Source of the DNA: Segatella cerevisiae
GTDB taxonomy: Bacteria > Bacteroidota > Bacteroidia > Bacteroidales > Bacteroidaceae
Assembly: GCF_024054555.1 (NCBI RefSeq)
Contig: NZ_JAMXLY010000004.1
Coordinates: 52,877 to 116,876, forward strand
DNA length: 64,000 bases
Direction: 5' to 3'
The position numbers were made by a program, and so were the translations under genes. Positions 8,324-17,514 of the stretch are shown here, piece by piece; position 1 is the first letter of the stretch; every line of letters starts with the position of its first letter. Below the pieces are notes generated by a model, which was not told where the DNA came from, ran no database searches, and saw only the letters and a list, made by a program, of their open reading frames with translations.

Positions 8324-9871
8324 TTATCTTGAAGCTCTGAAATTTTCCAGATGCTCATATTTCCTTTTCATCATCTTTTGATAGATCTGACTGATCCACC
8401 ATCTGTGGCTCAGAAGGAAGGGAATGCTAAGGATGATGAGCATCAGATAGGCAGTGGAAGAGTTGAAGAGGACCTTGAATAATGCAATGAGCATTGCCGG
8501 CAGTAGGAAAGTACAGAACCGGATGACCATGGCCAGATAGTTGTAATCCTTTGAAGTACGACTGGTGAGTCGTGTATCCAACGGTGTTGTCTGGTCGTTG
8601 ATGATGGCCGTGTGCATGACTGTGATCAGTTGTGGTCCTGCGGCATAGAGCGCGTATGCAGAAATCATCAGCGGTCTCCATCTGCCGAGTATTACAGCTG
8701 CAATCGAAACGATAAGCGGTATGATGAGCAAACCGACAAAGCAATAATATTTGGTGAGAAGCAAAGGGTATAGATTGTTTTTCCTTACCATGAAGAAATC
8801 AATATAGTTGCCTTCATAACTCATCAGTCGTGAAGAGAGCATACTGCCCGGGAGTATAAAACAGATAAAGCACCAGAAATCGGACTCCCAAGAAAACGAT
8901 CCGTTGTTTGCCGTCTCTGTAGCATCCGCCGTGCAGAGGAATATGGCAAAATAGAAGAAGATACTCAGAACTGTAAAGAGTAGGGTCTTGCGGGGATTCA
9001 CGTTTCTGAAAATCAACTTGAATTCCAATTGGAGGTATTCTCCTATTTCCCCCCAACGGTCAAGAAACCTGTATTTGCTGATATTGTGTACGGAGGTCTC
9101 AGTGACCTTAGAGAGTTCCTTCCAGATATGTTTTTCCTGTTCTTTCCTGTTGAGAAAAAACAAGAGGACAAGCATGCCCGTGAGCACTGTCCAATAGAGG
9201 ACGTTCAGATGGGACAGATGATTGCCTATTAAGGTGTAGACCTTATAATACTGATCCCACCCTGCTGACTCTCCCGCATAGACCGGCAGGAAAAGGACGG
9301 CAAATAAAACCAGAGGCAGAATGAACCAGGAGACGGAATCATTGATCCGAGTTCTGGTCAACAGAAAGAACTGACTGGATAGCCAGATCATCCACTGGCA
9401 GGCGAGGATAGAACAGAAGGCTGCCAGTAGACCCTTTTCCGGCAGTATGGTCATGACCGTGTAAGGGACAATCAGTACCAGCCAGATGAAATTGCCGATG
9501 CTGAGAAGATTGGAGATCAGAAAACTCTCGATGCAGACATGTTTGGGCAAGGGGAGCAGACTGTAGGGGCGGACCATCTGAGAAGGGGTCTGTTGAACGA
9601 TAAAGCGTAGGAGAAAGTCAACGGCAACGAGAAAGGGCATGAGGCTGAACAGAACACCTATTGGAGACATCCCGTGGTCCTCTGATACCATTAAAGCCAA
9701 TGAGATGGATACGATGAACAGATAGACCAGGATGACTGCCCCTGCAATGCTGAGAGCAACTTTCGCGGCTTGGTTTCTCCCGTGGAACAGACTCCTTTTC
9801 TCCGCCAAGCGGCGGTGATGGAGTAGTGCTCTGTATATTGAAAACCTTTTGTGAAATGTCGTTTCTTGCAT
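8324..9871 (-). CDS. Polytopic membrane protein, DUF5687/ABC-2-like
   Basis: A 515-residue integral inner-membrane protein with about ten hydrophobic segments, for example 37-62, 71-93, 117-147, 170-200, 226-246 and several from 295 to the C terminus. It resembles the Bacteroidota DUF5687 proteins, which look like the permease half of an ABC-2 exporter. No ATPase gene lies beside it, so a partner would have to be elsewhere. It is downstream of lolA-like and ftsK on the same strand with 65 bases between, and it may be read through from them. The function is not known. Confidence 0.75.
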   Translation of the reverse strand: MQETTFHKRFSIYRALLHHRRLAEKRSLFHGRNQAAKVALSIAGAVILVYLFIVSISLALMVSEDHGMSPIGVLFSLMPFLVAVDFLLRFIVQQTPSQMVRPYSLLPLPKHVCIESFLISNLLSIGNFIWLVLIVPYTVMTILPEKGLLAAFCSILACQWMIWLSSQFFLLTRTRINDSVSWFILPLVLFAVLFLPVYAGESAGWDQYYKVYTLIGNHLSHLNVLYWTVLTGMLVLLFFLNRKEQEKHIWKELSKVTETSVHNISKYRFLDRWGEIGEYLQLEFKLIFRNVNPRKTLLFTVLSIFFYFAIFLCTADATETANNGSFSWESDFWCFICFILPGSMLSSRLMSYEGNYIDFFMVRKNNLYPLLLTKYYCFVGLLIIPLIVSIAAVILGRWRPLMISAYALYAAGPQLITVMHTAIINDQTTPLDTRLTSRTSKDYNYLAMVIRFCTFLLPAMLIALFKVLFNSSTAYLMLIILSIPFLLSHRWWISQIYQKMMKRKYEHLENFRASR

Positions 9872-9936
9872 TCAGGACAGGAATGGTTTATAGGCTCATG
9901 GTCTTTTGAAACTCGAAGTGTTGAAAGGGGGATGGC

Positions 9937-10536
9937 TCAGCGTAAATCGATCACTTCTGCTTTGGGATAATCTTTCGCATTGAAAGAAAACAGAGAATTC
10001 GGCAGACTCTTGGCTCTGAAATTGCTGATCGTAATCGTGCTCCAGGTACTTCCCTGTCTCATGCGTACTTTACTTGGAACATAACTGTTCTTGTTGATGG
10101 TCAGGTAAAGTTCCTGCACTGTCCGTTTTTGATTGACCGCTGTCAGGTGGACGATGTAGTTGGAACCTGAACGCTGGAGAGAAGAACGGTAACCTGTCTT
10201 GTAGATATGAATAAAGGTGTAGGGATTCATCGACATCTGCTGTGCCTGAGTCGGAGTACTGATGTTGACTTCACCCGTCTTTTTCATATAACTCCATTGG
10301 GTCTTGCCGTTGTACCATACAATGGCTTGTGGGGTCGTCGCACGGAAACGGTTGCCTTTTATGGCAATCGTCCCACTTGCAGAACCGTATTTGGCTGATG
10401 ACAACCTGAAAGATGCACTTGCGCCGCTTTTATGACCGATGACAAAGGCACATCGATTCAATACTTGTGCAGCTGTCTGGGCTTGCATCGTACAAGCTAA
10501 AATTAAAAATAGAAATAGAAAAGTGTACTTTTTCAT
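9937..10536 (-). CDS. LolA-like periplasmic lipoprotein carrier
   Basis: A 199-residue exported protein. The signal peptide is obvious (MKKYTFLFLFLILACTMQAQ, cleavage near residue 20), followed by a single antiparallel-sheet domain of LolA type: ASFRLSSAKYGSASGTIAIKG near 40-60, AIVWYNGKTQWSYMKKTGEV near 75-90 and VPSKVRMRQ near 155. LolA carries lipoproteins from the inner to the outer membrane. It directly follows ftsK (47 bases), a neighbour pair often seen in Bacteroidota. The Cys in the signal peptide is not followed by a lipoprotein-type sequence, so a soluble form is more likely. Confidence 0.8.
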   Translation of the reverse strand: MKKYTFLFLFLILACTMQAQTAAQVLNRCAFVIGHKSGASASFRLSSAKYGSASGTIAIKGNRFRATTPQAIVWYNGKTQWSYMKKTGEVNISTPTQAQQMSMNPYTFIHIYKTGYRSSLQRSGSNYIVHLTAVNQKRTVQELYLTINKNSYVPSKVRMRQGSTWSTITISNFRAKSLPNSLFSFNAKDYPKAEVIDLR

Positions 10537-10583
10537 ATTCTTGTTTTGATCTATATCGATTGATACATTGAGTCTTATGTGGA

Positions 10584-13127
10584 TTATCCCCTAAGTTGGG
10601 TGAGGATAACGTTCAGTTGGTTCTCGTCTTGCACGAGCACTTCACGCGGCTTGCTGCCTTGGGCACTCCCTACAATCCCTGCGGCTTCCAACTGGTCCAT
10701 CAGTCGTCCTGCACGGTTATAACCTATGGAGAAACGGCGTTGGATCATACTCGTACTGCCGGTTTGGGAGAGGACGATGGCATGAGCGGCCTCTTCGAAA
10801 TAGGGATCCAGAGAGCGGGGTTTGAGACTGTTGTCATCCGTATCGTTTTTGTTGTCCGGTTCGGGGAGTTCCATAGGTGACACAGGTCCAGGTTGAGAGG
10901 CTATATAGTCATTGATGCGTTCTATTTCAGGCGTATCGACAAATGCGCACTGCACCCTGACCGGTTCGTTTCCATTGACATAGAGCATATCGCCTCGACC
11001 GATCAACTGGTTGGCGCCACTCCTGTCCAAAATAGTCTTGGAATCGACGGCAGCGGCAACTTTGAAAGCTATTCTGCCAGGGAAATTGGCCTTGATGTTA
11101 CCGGTAATGATATTCGTCGTCGGTCTCTGTGTTGCGATAACCATGTGAATCCCCACAGCTCTGGCTAATTGGGCAATGCGGGCAATAGGAAGTTCTATCT
11201 CCTTGCCGGCAGTCATGATCAGGTCGCCAAACTCATCGATGACAACGATGATGTAAGGCATGAACTGGTGACCTTTCGTCAGATCCAGTCTGTGATTGAC
11301 ATATTTAGCATTGTATTCCTTGATGTTCCTTGCACCGGCCAGTTTCAGCATGTCGTATCTGTGATCCATCAGTTTGCAGAGTGAGTTCAGTGTGCGGACA
11401 ACCTTCGTGACATCTGTGATGATCGGTTCTTCGTCTTCGTCGACAACAGCCATGAAGTGTTTGGCTATTTTGGAATAGATGGAAAATTCAACTTTCTTTG
11501 GGTCGATGAGGACAAACTTCAATTCGTTGGGATGCTTCTTGTAAAGGAGGGAGGTGATCATCGCGTTCAGGCCGACTGACTTACCCTGACCTGTGGCACC
11601 GGCAACAAGGAGATGCGGGATCTTTGCCAGATCGACCATGAAGACATCATTGGTAATGGTCTTCCCCAAAGCCAGAGGCAGTTCCATCTTCGTCTCTTGG
11701 AATTTTCTGGAATTCAGGATACTTTCCATTGAGACAATGTTCGGTTTGGCATTTGGTACTTCTATTCCGATCGTGCCTTTTCCCGGTATCGGGGCAATGA
11801 TACGGATGCCGAGAGCAGAGAGGCTCAGCGCTATATCGTCTTCCAGATTCTTGATCTTGGAGATGCGGACACCCTCTGCGGGTTGAATCTCATAAAGGGT
11901 AATGGTTGGTCCGACCGTTGCTCTGATCGAACGGATCTCAACACCGAAATTATGGAGAACTTCTGAAATCCGATTCTTGTTAGCTATCTGCTCCTGTTCG
12001 TCAATGTAGGGTTGACCGTCATTGGCATATTTCTTCAGTAGGTCGAGTGTCGGAAATTGATAATTCACAAAAGGCTCTCTCGGATTGATAGGCGTCTTGA
12101 GGACGTTATCGTTGTTCACTGTCCGTTTGGTTGCACGGTCTCCTTCTTCAGCAATCTGGATCTCCATTCCGATATTCTTGCTCGCCTCTTCTTCTGTCTT
12201 CAGGCGGGCCGTCCGCTGTGCTTCCAGAAGAGGTGAAGGGACAATTTCAGGTGTAGTGAGTGGCGTATTGTCGGCTGCATCGCTCTCTTTATCTTCAGGG
12301 GCTTCCGAAGGTTCGTTCTCGTGGTCTTGCTCGTTTAAGTCAATGACGCCATTGTTCAGTGTGGCATCTTCAGGTTGGACCTCTTCAGAAGGTTCTGATG
12401 CACTTTCTTCAGTTTCCGTGTCGTTGGAGACATTGTCCTCAGGTTGTTCTTCGGGCTGTTCCGACTTGGAAGCATTGGTAATGGAAAAAGGAACTTTGAT
12501 GTATTTTGTAGGGTGGAGCATCTTGACGATGACAGTAATGGTTTCCGTCGTCAGGTAGGTCAGAAATGCAATCCCCGTAATGACAAGGATGGCAATGAGT
12601 CCTGGAGGACCTACCATCCCTTCGAGTTTCTGGACACAGAAAAGACCATGTTCACCCCCGGGGTTGAAGAACAGGTTTCCCATGATCGGAGTGAGGAATT
12701 TGGAGAAGGCGATCGAGCACCAGATCATGACGAATGCCATACCGAAAAACCATTGCCACAGATGAAGGTGATAAGCCCTGATGAGTTGGAATCCTCCAAG
12801 GATCATGAACAGGGGGATGAGAAAAGCGGGGAATCCGAAATTCTCGGTAATGAAAAAATAGGAGAGAATAGCTCCCAGAGAGCCACAATAGTTGATGAAT
12901 TCGTGATTGGGATTCAACCATTCACCCGGTCGCATATTTTCCAGGATGCTCTGGTCTTCTGTCCCAGTGATAAGATAGGATACCATTGCTATAATCACAT
13001 ATACAGCAAAGGCAAAAAGAATGAGACCCAGGAAAAAGTCTACTTTGTAATGCTCTGTATACTTGCTTTGTCTTCTGGTCTTTTTACCAGTCTTCCCTGA
13101 TTTAGGCTCAGTTTTTTTTTTCACCAT
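10584..13127 (-). CDS. ftsK: DNA translocase FtsK/SpoIIIE
   Basis: A septum-anchored motor that pumps chromosome ends through the division site. The 847 residues have four to five membrane helices (about 30-190), an acidic linker rich in E, S, D and P (about 225-310), the beta/alpha motor with Walker A GATGQGKSVGL (about 510), Walker B IIVVIDEFGDLI (about 630) and the ATQRPTTNIITG segment (about 670), and a C-terminal winged-helix gamma domain (about 780-847: AIVLSQTGSTSMIQRRFSIG). Length and order are normal. The -7 box at 13153-13160 lies 25 bases before the start, divergent from the exonuclease gene. Confidence 0.96.
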   Translation of the reverse strand: MVKKKTEPKSGKTGKKTRRQSKYTEHYKVDFFLGLILFAFAVYVIIAMVSYLITGTEDQSILENMRPGEWLNPNHEFINYCGSLGAILSYFFITENFGFPAFLIPLFMILGGFQLIRAYHLHLWQWFFGMAFVMIWCSIAFSKFLTPIMGNLFFNPGGEHGLFCVQKLEGMVGPPGLIAILVITGIAFLTYLTTETITVIVKMLHPTKYIKVPFSITNASKSEQPEEQPEDNVSNDTETEESASEPSEEVQPEDATLNNGVIDLNEQDHENEPSEAPEDKESDAADNTPLTTPEIVPSPLLEAQRTARLKTEEEASKNIGMEIQIAEEGDRATKRTVNNDNVLKTPINPREPFVNYQFPTLDLLKKYANDGQPYIDEQEQIANKNRISEVLHNFGVEIRSIRATVGPTITLYEIQPAEGVRISKIKNLEDDIALSLSALGIRIIAPIPGKGTIGIEVPNAKPNIVSMESILNSRKFQETKMELPLALGKTITNDVFMVDLAKIPHLLVAGATGQGKSVGLNAMITSLLYKKHPNELKFVLIDPKKVEFSIYSKIAKHFMAVVDEDEEPIITDVTKVVRTLNSLCKLMDHRYDMLKLAGARNIKEYNAKYVNHRLDLTKGHQFMPYIIVVIDEFGDLIMTAGKEIELPIARIAQLARAVGIHMVIATQRPTTNIITGNIKANFPGRIAFKVAAAVDSKTILDRSGANQLIGRGDMLYVNGNEPVRVQCAFVDTPEIERINDYIASQPGPVSPMELPEPDNKNDTDDNSLKPRSLDPYFEEAAHAIVLSQTGSTSMIQRRFSIGYNRAGRLMDQLEAAGIVGSAQGSKPREVLVQDENQLNVILTQLRG

Positions 13128-13152
13128 CTTAAAATGCTTCTCTTTTTAGGTG

Positions 13153-13160
13153 CAAAAATA
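13153..13160 (-). promoter_or_regulatory. -7 box for ftsK
   Basis: TATTTTTG on the minus strand, 25 bases upstream of the ATG at 13127. Confidence 0.6.
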
Positions 13161-13203
13161 AAGAAAAACTTCTAAAGGCGGTTACAATTTCATAACTTTT
13201 TTC

Positions 13204-13211
13204 TAAATTTG
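13204..13211 (+). promoter_or_regulatory. -7 box for the exonuclease gene
   Basis: TAAATTTG on the plus strand, 19 bases before ATG 13231. It sits back to back with the ftsK promoter. Confidence 0.6.
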
Positions 13212-13230
13212 CAAACAGTAAAATTTGGAA

Positions 13231-13932
13231 ATGAAAAAAGTCATATATAATAAGTTCGATAAACATCTCATAGAAACTTTGCCAAGAGTCAGTTTTCCGG
13301 GAAGGATTATCACTATATTTACCAAGGATGATGTGAGCACTGCTGTTGATTATCTACTCAACTGCGATATATTGGGAGTCGACACAGAGACCAAGCCGGT
13401 TTTCAAAGCCGGACTAAGTTATAAGGTCTCTCTCCTGCAGGTTTCAACTCATGATACCTGTTTCCTTATCCGCCTGAACAAGACGGGCATGACGCCGGAT
13501 ATTATCAGATTCCTGGAAGATACCAAAGTTCCGAAAGTCGGACTTTCGTGGCACGATGATATTCTGGGATTGGAACGGAGAGAAAAATTCAAACCGGGAT
13601 ATTTCATAGATTTGCAGAATATTGCTCCCAAACTTGGGATTGAAGATAAGAGTCTTCAGAAACTTTATGCGAACATCTTCCACATGAAGATCAGCAAGTC
13701 CCAGAGGTTGACCAATTGGGCAGCTGATCAGTTGAGAGAGAATCAGAAAATGTATGCTGCGACAGATGCGTGGACCTGCATCAAATTGTATGAGGAGATG
13801 CAGAGATTGTTGAAGACGCACGATTATCAATTGGTAAAGGTACCTGAGCCAGTCGCTCCGGTACAAGCAGTTCAGGATAGTTCCGAGGCCGACAAGACCT
13901 CTCTTTCAAAAGAAAGGATCAAGGGAGTTTAA
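13231..13932 (+). CDS. RNase D-like 3'-5' exonuclease (DEDDy)
   Basis: A 233-residue single-domain exonuclease related to RNase D and the WRN-type nucleases. The acidic motifs are visible: ILGVDTETKP (Exo I, about 50), VGLSWHDDILGLE (Exo II, about 108) and KMYAATDAWTCIKLY (Exo III with the Tyr of the DEDDy group, about 170). No HRDC domain follows, so it is the short form; the last 30 residues look disordered. DNA or RNA preference cannot be read. It ends one base before the methyltransferase start, which implies one operon. ATG 13231 is preferred over TTG 13225. Confidence 0.88.
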   Translation: MKKVIYNKFDKHLIETLPRVSFPGRIITIFTKDDVSTAVDYLLNCDILGVDTETKPVFKAGLSYKVSLLQVSTHDTCFLIRLNKTGMTPDIIRFLEDTKVPKVGLSWHDDILGLERREKFKPGYFIDLQNIAPKLGIEDKSLQKLYANIFHMKISKSQRLTNWAADQLRENQKMYAATDAWTCIKLYEEMQRLLKTHDYQLVKVPEPVAPVQAVQDSSEADKTSLSKERIKGV

Positions 13933-13933
13933 G

Positions 13934-15121
13934 ATGGAAAAATATAAGCAGGTTTATTTAAAAAAAGGTAAAGAAGAGAGTCTTAAACGGTTTCATCCTT
14001 GGATCTTCTCCGGAGCAATCAGTCATATGGACGACGGCATCGCAGAAGGCGACTTGGTCAGAGTGATCTTGAAGGACGGTTCTTTTATCGCCTTGGGGCA
14101 TTATCAGACCGGCAGCATTGCCGTTAGGGTGTTGAGTTTTGAGGAACGTCCCATAGATGACGCTTTTTGGAAAGCGAGACTGGAGTCGGCTTTGAAGATG
14201 CGCATCGCTATCGGAATAGCTGATAGTCCCTCCGGCAATACATATCGACTTGTTCACGGTGAAGGTGACAATTTGCCGGGGCTGGTGATTGATTGCTATG
14301 GCAAGACGGCTGTGATGCAGGCGCACTCTATGGGTATGCACCGTTGTCGGAAAGAGATCTGCAAGGTCTTGCTTGAGGTGATGAAGGGTCGTATAGAGAA
14401 TGTGTTTTATAAAAGTGAATCGACATTGCCTTTGGGTGATGACCTCGAGGATGAGACTGGGTTTATCTATGGTGGAAACGTCGATAATATCGCAATAGAA
14501 AACGGATTGAAGTTTCATATTGATTGGTTGAAAGGACAGAAGACAGGTTTCTTCATAGACCAACGCGATAACCGTGCCCTTCTCGAGAAATATTCTCGGG
14601 GCCGTTCGGTCCTGAACATGTTCTGTTATACAGGCGGTTTTTCGGTCTATGCCATGCGGGGCGGAGCAAAATCGGTACATTCCGTTGACAGTTCCGCGAA
14701 GGCGATCGAACTGGCAAAGGCTAATGTAGAAATGAATTTCCCCGGTGACAACCGGCATGAAGCTTTTAGCGAAGATGCTTTCAAATTCTTGGATGAGCAC
14801 GAAGGAAAGTATGATCTGATCATTCTCGATCCTCCTGCCTTCGCCAAGCACCGCTCTGCTTTGCACAATGCGTTGAAGGGATATATCAGATTGAATCTCA
14901 AAGGACTCCAACGTATTGAAAGCGGGGGTATCCTCTTCACCTTCAGTTGTTCTCAAGCGGTCAATAAGGATCAGTTCAGAGCTGCAGTCTTCACGGCAGC
15001 AGCGCAAGCGCACCGTCGGGTGCGTATCCTGCATCAGTTGCATCAGCCTGCCGACCATCCGATCAATATCTATCATCCTGAAGGGGAATATCTGAAAGGT
15101 CTCGTCCTCTATGTGGAATAG
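13934..15121 (+). CDS. RlmI-like 23S rRNA methyltransferase with PUA domain
   Basis: A 395-residue SAM-dependent methyltransferase of the RlmI/YccW family, whose E. coli member makes m5C in 23S rRNA. It has an N-terminal PUA domain (about 1-75, HPWIFSGAISHM and EGDLVRVILKDG), then an EEHD-like linker, and a Rossmann domain with VLNMFCYTGGFSVYAM (SAM loop, about 220) and DLIILDPPAFAKH (motif IV, about 295). C-terminal ILFTFSCSQAV is the conserved Cys-containing segment. It begins one base after the exonuclease stop. The exact target position is inferred from the family. Confidence 0.9.
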   Translation: MEKYKQVYLKKGKEESLKRFHPWIFSGAISHMDDGIAEGDLVRVILKDGSFIALGHYQTGSIAVRVLSFEERPIDDAFWKARLESALKMRIAIGIADSPSGNTYRLVHGEGDNLPGLVIDCYGKTAVMQAHSMGMHRCRKEICKVLLEVMKGRIENVFYKSESTLPLGDDLEDETGFIYGGNVDNIAIENGLKFHIDWLKGQKTGFFIDQRDNRALLEKYSRGRSVLNMFCYTGGFSVYAMRGGAKSVHSVDSSAKAIELAKANVEMNFPGDNRHEAFSEDAFKFLDEHEGKYDLIILDPPAFAKHRSALHNALKGYIRLNLKGLQRIESGGILFTFSCSQAVNKDQFRAAVFTAAAQAHRRVRILHQLHQPADHPINIYHPEGEYLKGLVLYVE

Positions 15122-15209
15122 GGCGTCCGAGTCCCCTGCAATCAGAAAGATCGACAGTTCTCATGTTGGATCTGAATAAGAGTTGTTTGGCATTTAAAGT
15201 TGAATTGCT

Positions 15210-15965
15210 ATGTCTATGAAATTTTTAGGGATTATCCCTGCCCGATATGCTTCTTCACGCTTCCCCGGTAAGCCGCTTGCGGTGTTAGGTGGAAAACCTG
15301 TCATAGAGTGGGTTTATGAGCGAGTCTCAGGCACGTTGCCTCTCGTCTATGTCGCTACTGATGACCGTCGGATTTTTGATGCAGTCACCGGTTTCGGGGG
15401 AAAGGCAGTGATGACACGTTCCGATCATAAGACCGGTACAGATCGTATCGAAGAGGCGATGGAGAAGATCGGGAGTGATTGTGATGTGGTGGTCAATATT
15501 CAGGGTGATGAACCTTTTATCCGGAAAGACCAGATAGAAGCTGTTTGCCGGTGTTTTGACGATCCTGATACAGAGATCGCAACTTTGGGGAAGCGCTTTA
15601 CTTCGATGGAGGCAGTTGAGAATGTCAATTCCCCCAAAATCGTCCTTGACCGAAAAGGTTTTGCCTTGTACTTTTCCCGCAGTATTATTCCTTTTGTCAG
15701 AGGACAAGAGAAAAAGGACTGGTTGGGCGCTTATCCATTCCTGAAGCATCTGGGAATCTACGCCTACCGCCGCCAGGTACTGAAGGAAATTACACGTCTG
15801 CCTCAAGGACAACTCGAAAAGGCGGAGAACCTCGAACAACTGAGATGGCTTGAGAACGGATACCGTATCAAGGTCGGCATCACCAGCGAGGAGACTGTAG
15901 GCATAGATACCGCGGCAGATCTGAAACGCGCTGAGGCTTTTTTGAAGGAAATAAATAAAGGATAA
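15210..15965 (+). CDS. kdsB: 3-deoxy-manno-octulosonate cytidylyltransferase
   Basis: Couples Kdo to CMP, the activation step before Kdo is added to lipid A. The 251 residues show the nucleotidyltransferase start GIIPARYASSRFPGKPLA, the VNIQGDEPFIR motif near residue 95, and HLGIYAYRR near 185; length is normal. ATG 15210 and 15216 are both possible (MSMKFLG). The tilS gene begins one base after its stop, so the two are co-transcribed. KdsC at 7166 makes its substrate. Confidence 0.96.
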   Translation: MSMKFLGIIPARYASSRFPGKPLAVLGGKPVIEWVYERVSGTLPLVYVATDDRRIFDAVTGFGGKAVMTRSDHKTGTDRIEEAMEKIGSDCDVVVNIQGDEPFIRKDQIEAVCRCFDDPDTEIATLGKRFTSMEAVENVNSPKIVLDRKGFALYFSRSIIPFVRGQEKKDWLGAYPFLKHLGIYAYRRQVLKEITRLPQGQLEKAENLEQLRWLENGYRIKVGITSEETVGIDTAADLKRAEAFLKEINKG

Positions 15966-15966
15966 C

Positions 15967-17358
15967 ATGCAGAATTTCAAGGCGTTTGAAAACCGCGTTG
16001 AGCATTTTATCGAAGTCCGTCATTTGATGGACAGAAAAGACCGCTATCTCGTAGCTTTGTCGGGAGGTCCTGACAGCGTCTCTCTATTGAGGGTCTTGCA
16101 GAATTTGAATTATCAGATCGAAGCAGTTCATTGTAATTTTCATCTTCGGGGCGAGGAGTCGGACAGAGACGAAAAGTTCTGCAGTGACCTTTGTGACCGG
16201 CTGGGTATACCTCTGCATTTGGTCCATTTTGATACCCGCAGTTATGCAGAACTGCATCAGGTGAGCATCGAGATGGCAGCCCGTGACCTCCGCTACCGGT
16301 ATTTTGAAAAATTGCGGCAATCGCTCGGGGCAGAAGGAATATGCGTGGCTCATCATGAGGACGATTCAGTGGAAACGGTTTTCATGAATCTCGTGAGAGG
16401 GACAGGTATCAAAGGACTCGAAGGAATTCTTCCCCTACAAGGGCGAATCATCCGTCCACTGCTTTGTGTAAGTCGGTCAGATATAGAGGATTACCTGCAT
16501 CAGTTGAATCAGAATGATGTCATCGACAGTACCAATCTCATAGATGATGTGACCCGAAACAAGATACGACTGGATGTGATTCCATTATTGGAAAAGATCA
16601 ATCCGGCAGTCAAGACGAATGTGACGAAGACGGCGAGATATGTCGGGATGGCTGTACATGCTTTGGAGCATTATATCAACAATTACATTTCCATGAAATC
16701 GGGCATAACCCTCTATTTGCCTCAGGAAGCAGGGGACTCGACCGTTAAGGAGACCGGTGCATCTGTCACCGTCCAAAGTATCAGGGCTTTTCCTTCTCCG
16801 GAATTACTGCTCTTTACCATCATCAACTTGTATGGCTTCAGTGGTTCCCAGGCAGAGGAAATCTATGAATCTTTGGATAAGTCCGGCAAGGTGTGGCAAT
16901 CAAAGACCCATGAACTTCTCATAGACAGGGGAAAGATTCTCATCCAACCTGTATGCGAGCATGGCGTCAAAAAAATGCAGATACCGGAAACGGGTACTTA
17001 CGTCTTTGCAGATGATCTCAAACTTCAGGTCAAATATGCTCAGACTGTTGTCATCTCCAAGGAGGAAGGGACAGCGACCTTGGATGCAGGGAAGGTAAAA
17101 TTTCCCCTCACCCTCCGCTATTGTCAAGAAGGTGATCGTTTTGTGCCTTTTGGGATGCATGGCACAAAGTTGGTCAGTGATTTTCTGACGGATTTGAAGT
17201 GCAATCTCTTTCAGAAAAGGCGCCAATTGGTGCTTGCTGATACCACTGGAAATGTGGTTTGGCTGGTAGGAAAGAGGACGGATAACCGCTTCTGCATAGA
17301 TGCCCATACGGATAAAACTTTGATATTGAAGATATTGGATTCTTCTGCCGGAATATGA
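15967..17358 (+). CDS. tilS: tRNA(Ile)-lysidine synthetase
   Basis: Converts C34 of the CAU-anticodon tRNA-Ile to lysidine so that it reads AUA. The 463 residues have the PP-loop LVALSGGPDSVSLLRVL (about 29-45), AVHCNFHLRGEESDRDE (about 55-70), the HHEDDSVETVFMNLVRGTGIKGL motif (about 133-155), and the C-terminal tRNA-binding domains ending in RQLVLADTTGNVVWLVG. It is essential in nearly all bacteria. It follows kdsB with one base between. Confidence 0.95.
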   Translation: MQNFKAFENRVEHFIEVRHLMDRKDRYLVALSGGPDSVSLLRVLQNLNYQIEAVHCNFHLRGEESDRDEKFCSDLCDRLGIPLHLVHFDTRSYAELHQVSIEMAARDLRYRYFEKLRQSLGAEGICVAHHEDDSVETVFMNLVRGTGIKGLEGILPLQGRIIRPLLCVSRSDIEDYLHQLNQNDVIDSTNLIDDVTRNKIRLDVIPLLEKINPAVKTNVTKTARYVGMAVHALEHYINNYISMKSGITLYLPQEAGDSTVKETGASVTVQSIRAFPSPELLLFTIINLYGFSGSQAEEIYESLDKSGKVWQSKTHELLIDRGKILIQPVCEHGVKKMQIPETGTYVFADDLKLQVKYAQTVVISKEEGTATLDAGKVKFPLTLRYCQEGDRFVPFGMHGTKLVSDFLTDLKCNLFQKRRQLVLADTTGNVVWLVGKRTDNRFCIDAHTDKTLILKILDSSAGI

Positions 17359-17483
17359 TTCAGTAGGATCGGTTTTACATTCATGACAAGTTGAAACTCA
17401 ACCCTTGAAAAATTGTCTGGAAATCGGGGATGAGTTACAGTTTTAATTTTTCCAAATAATTTGGTAGTTAGATGGGAATTGCC

Positions 17484-17491
17484 TATCTTTG
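17484..17491 (+). promoter_or_regulatory. -7 box for the MORN protein gene
   Basis: TATCTTTG with a TTTG -33 element at 17459-17462, spacing 21 bases. The next in-frame ATG is 17515, which sets the start of the gene. Confidence 0.7.
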
Positions 17492-17514
17492 TGGATGTAA
17501 TCAAAGTTTTTTCC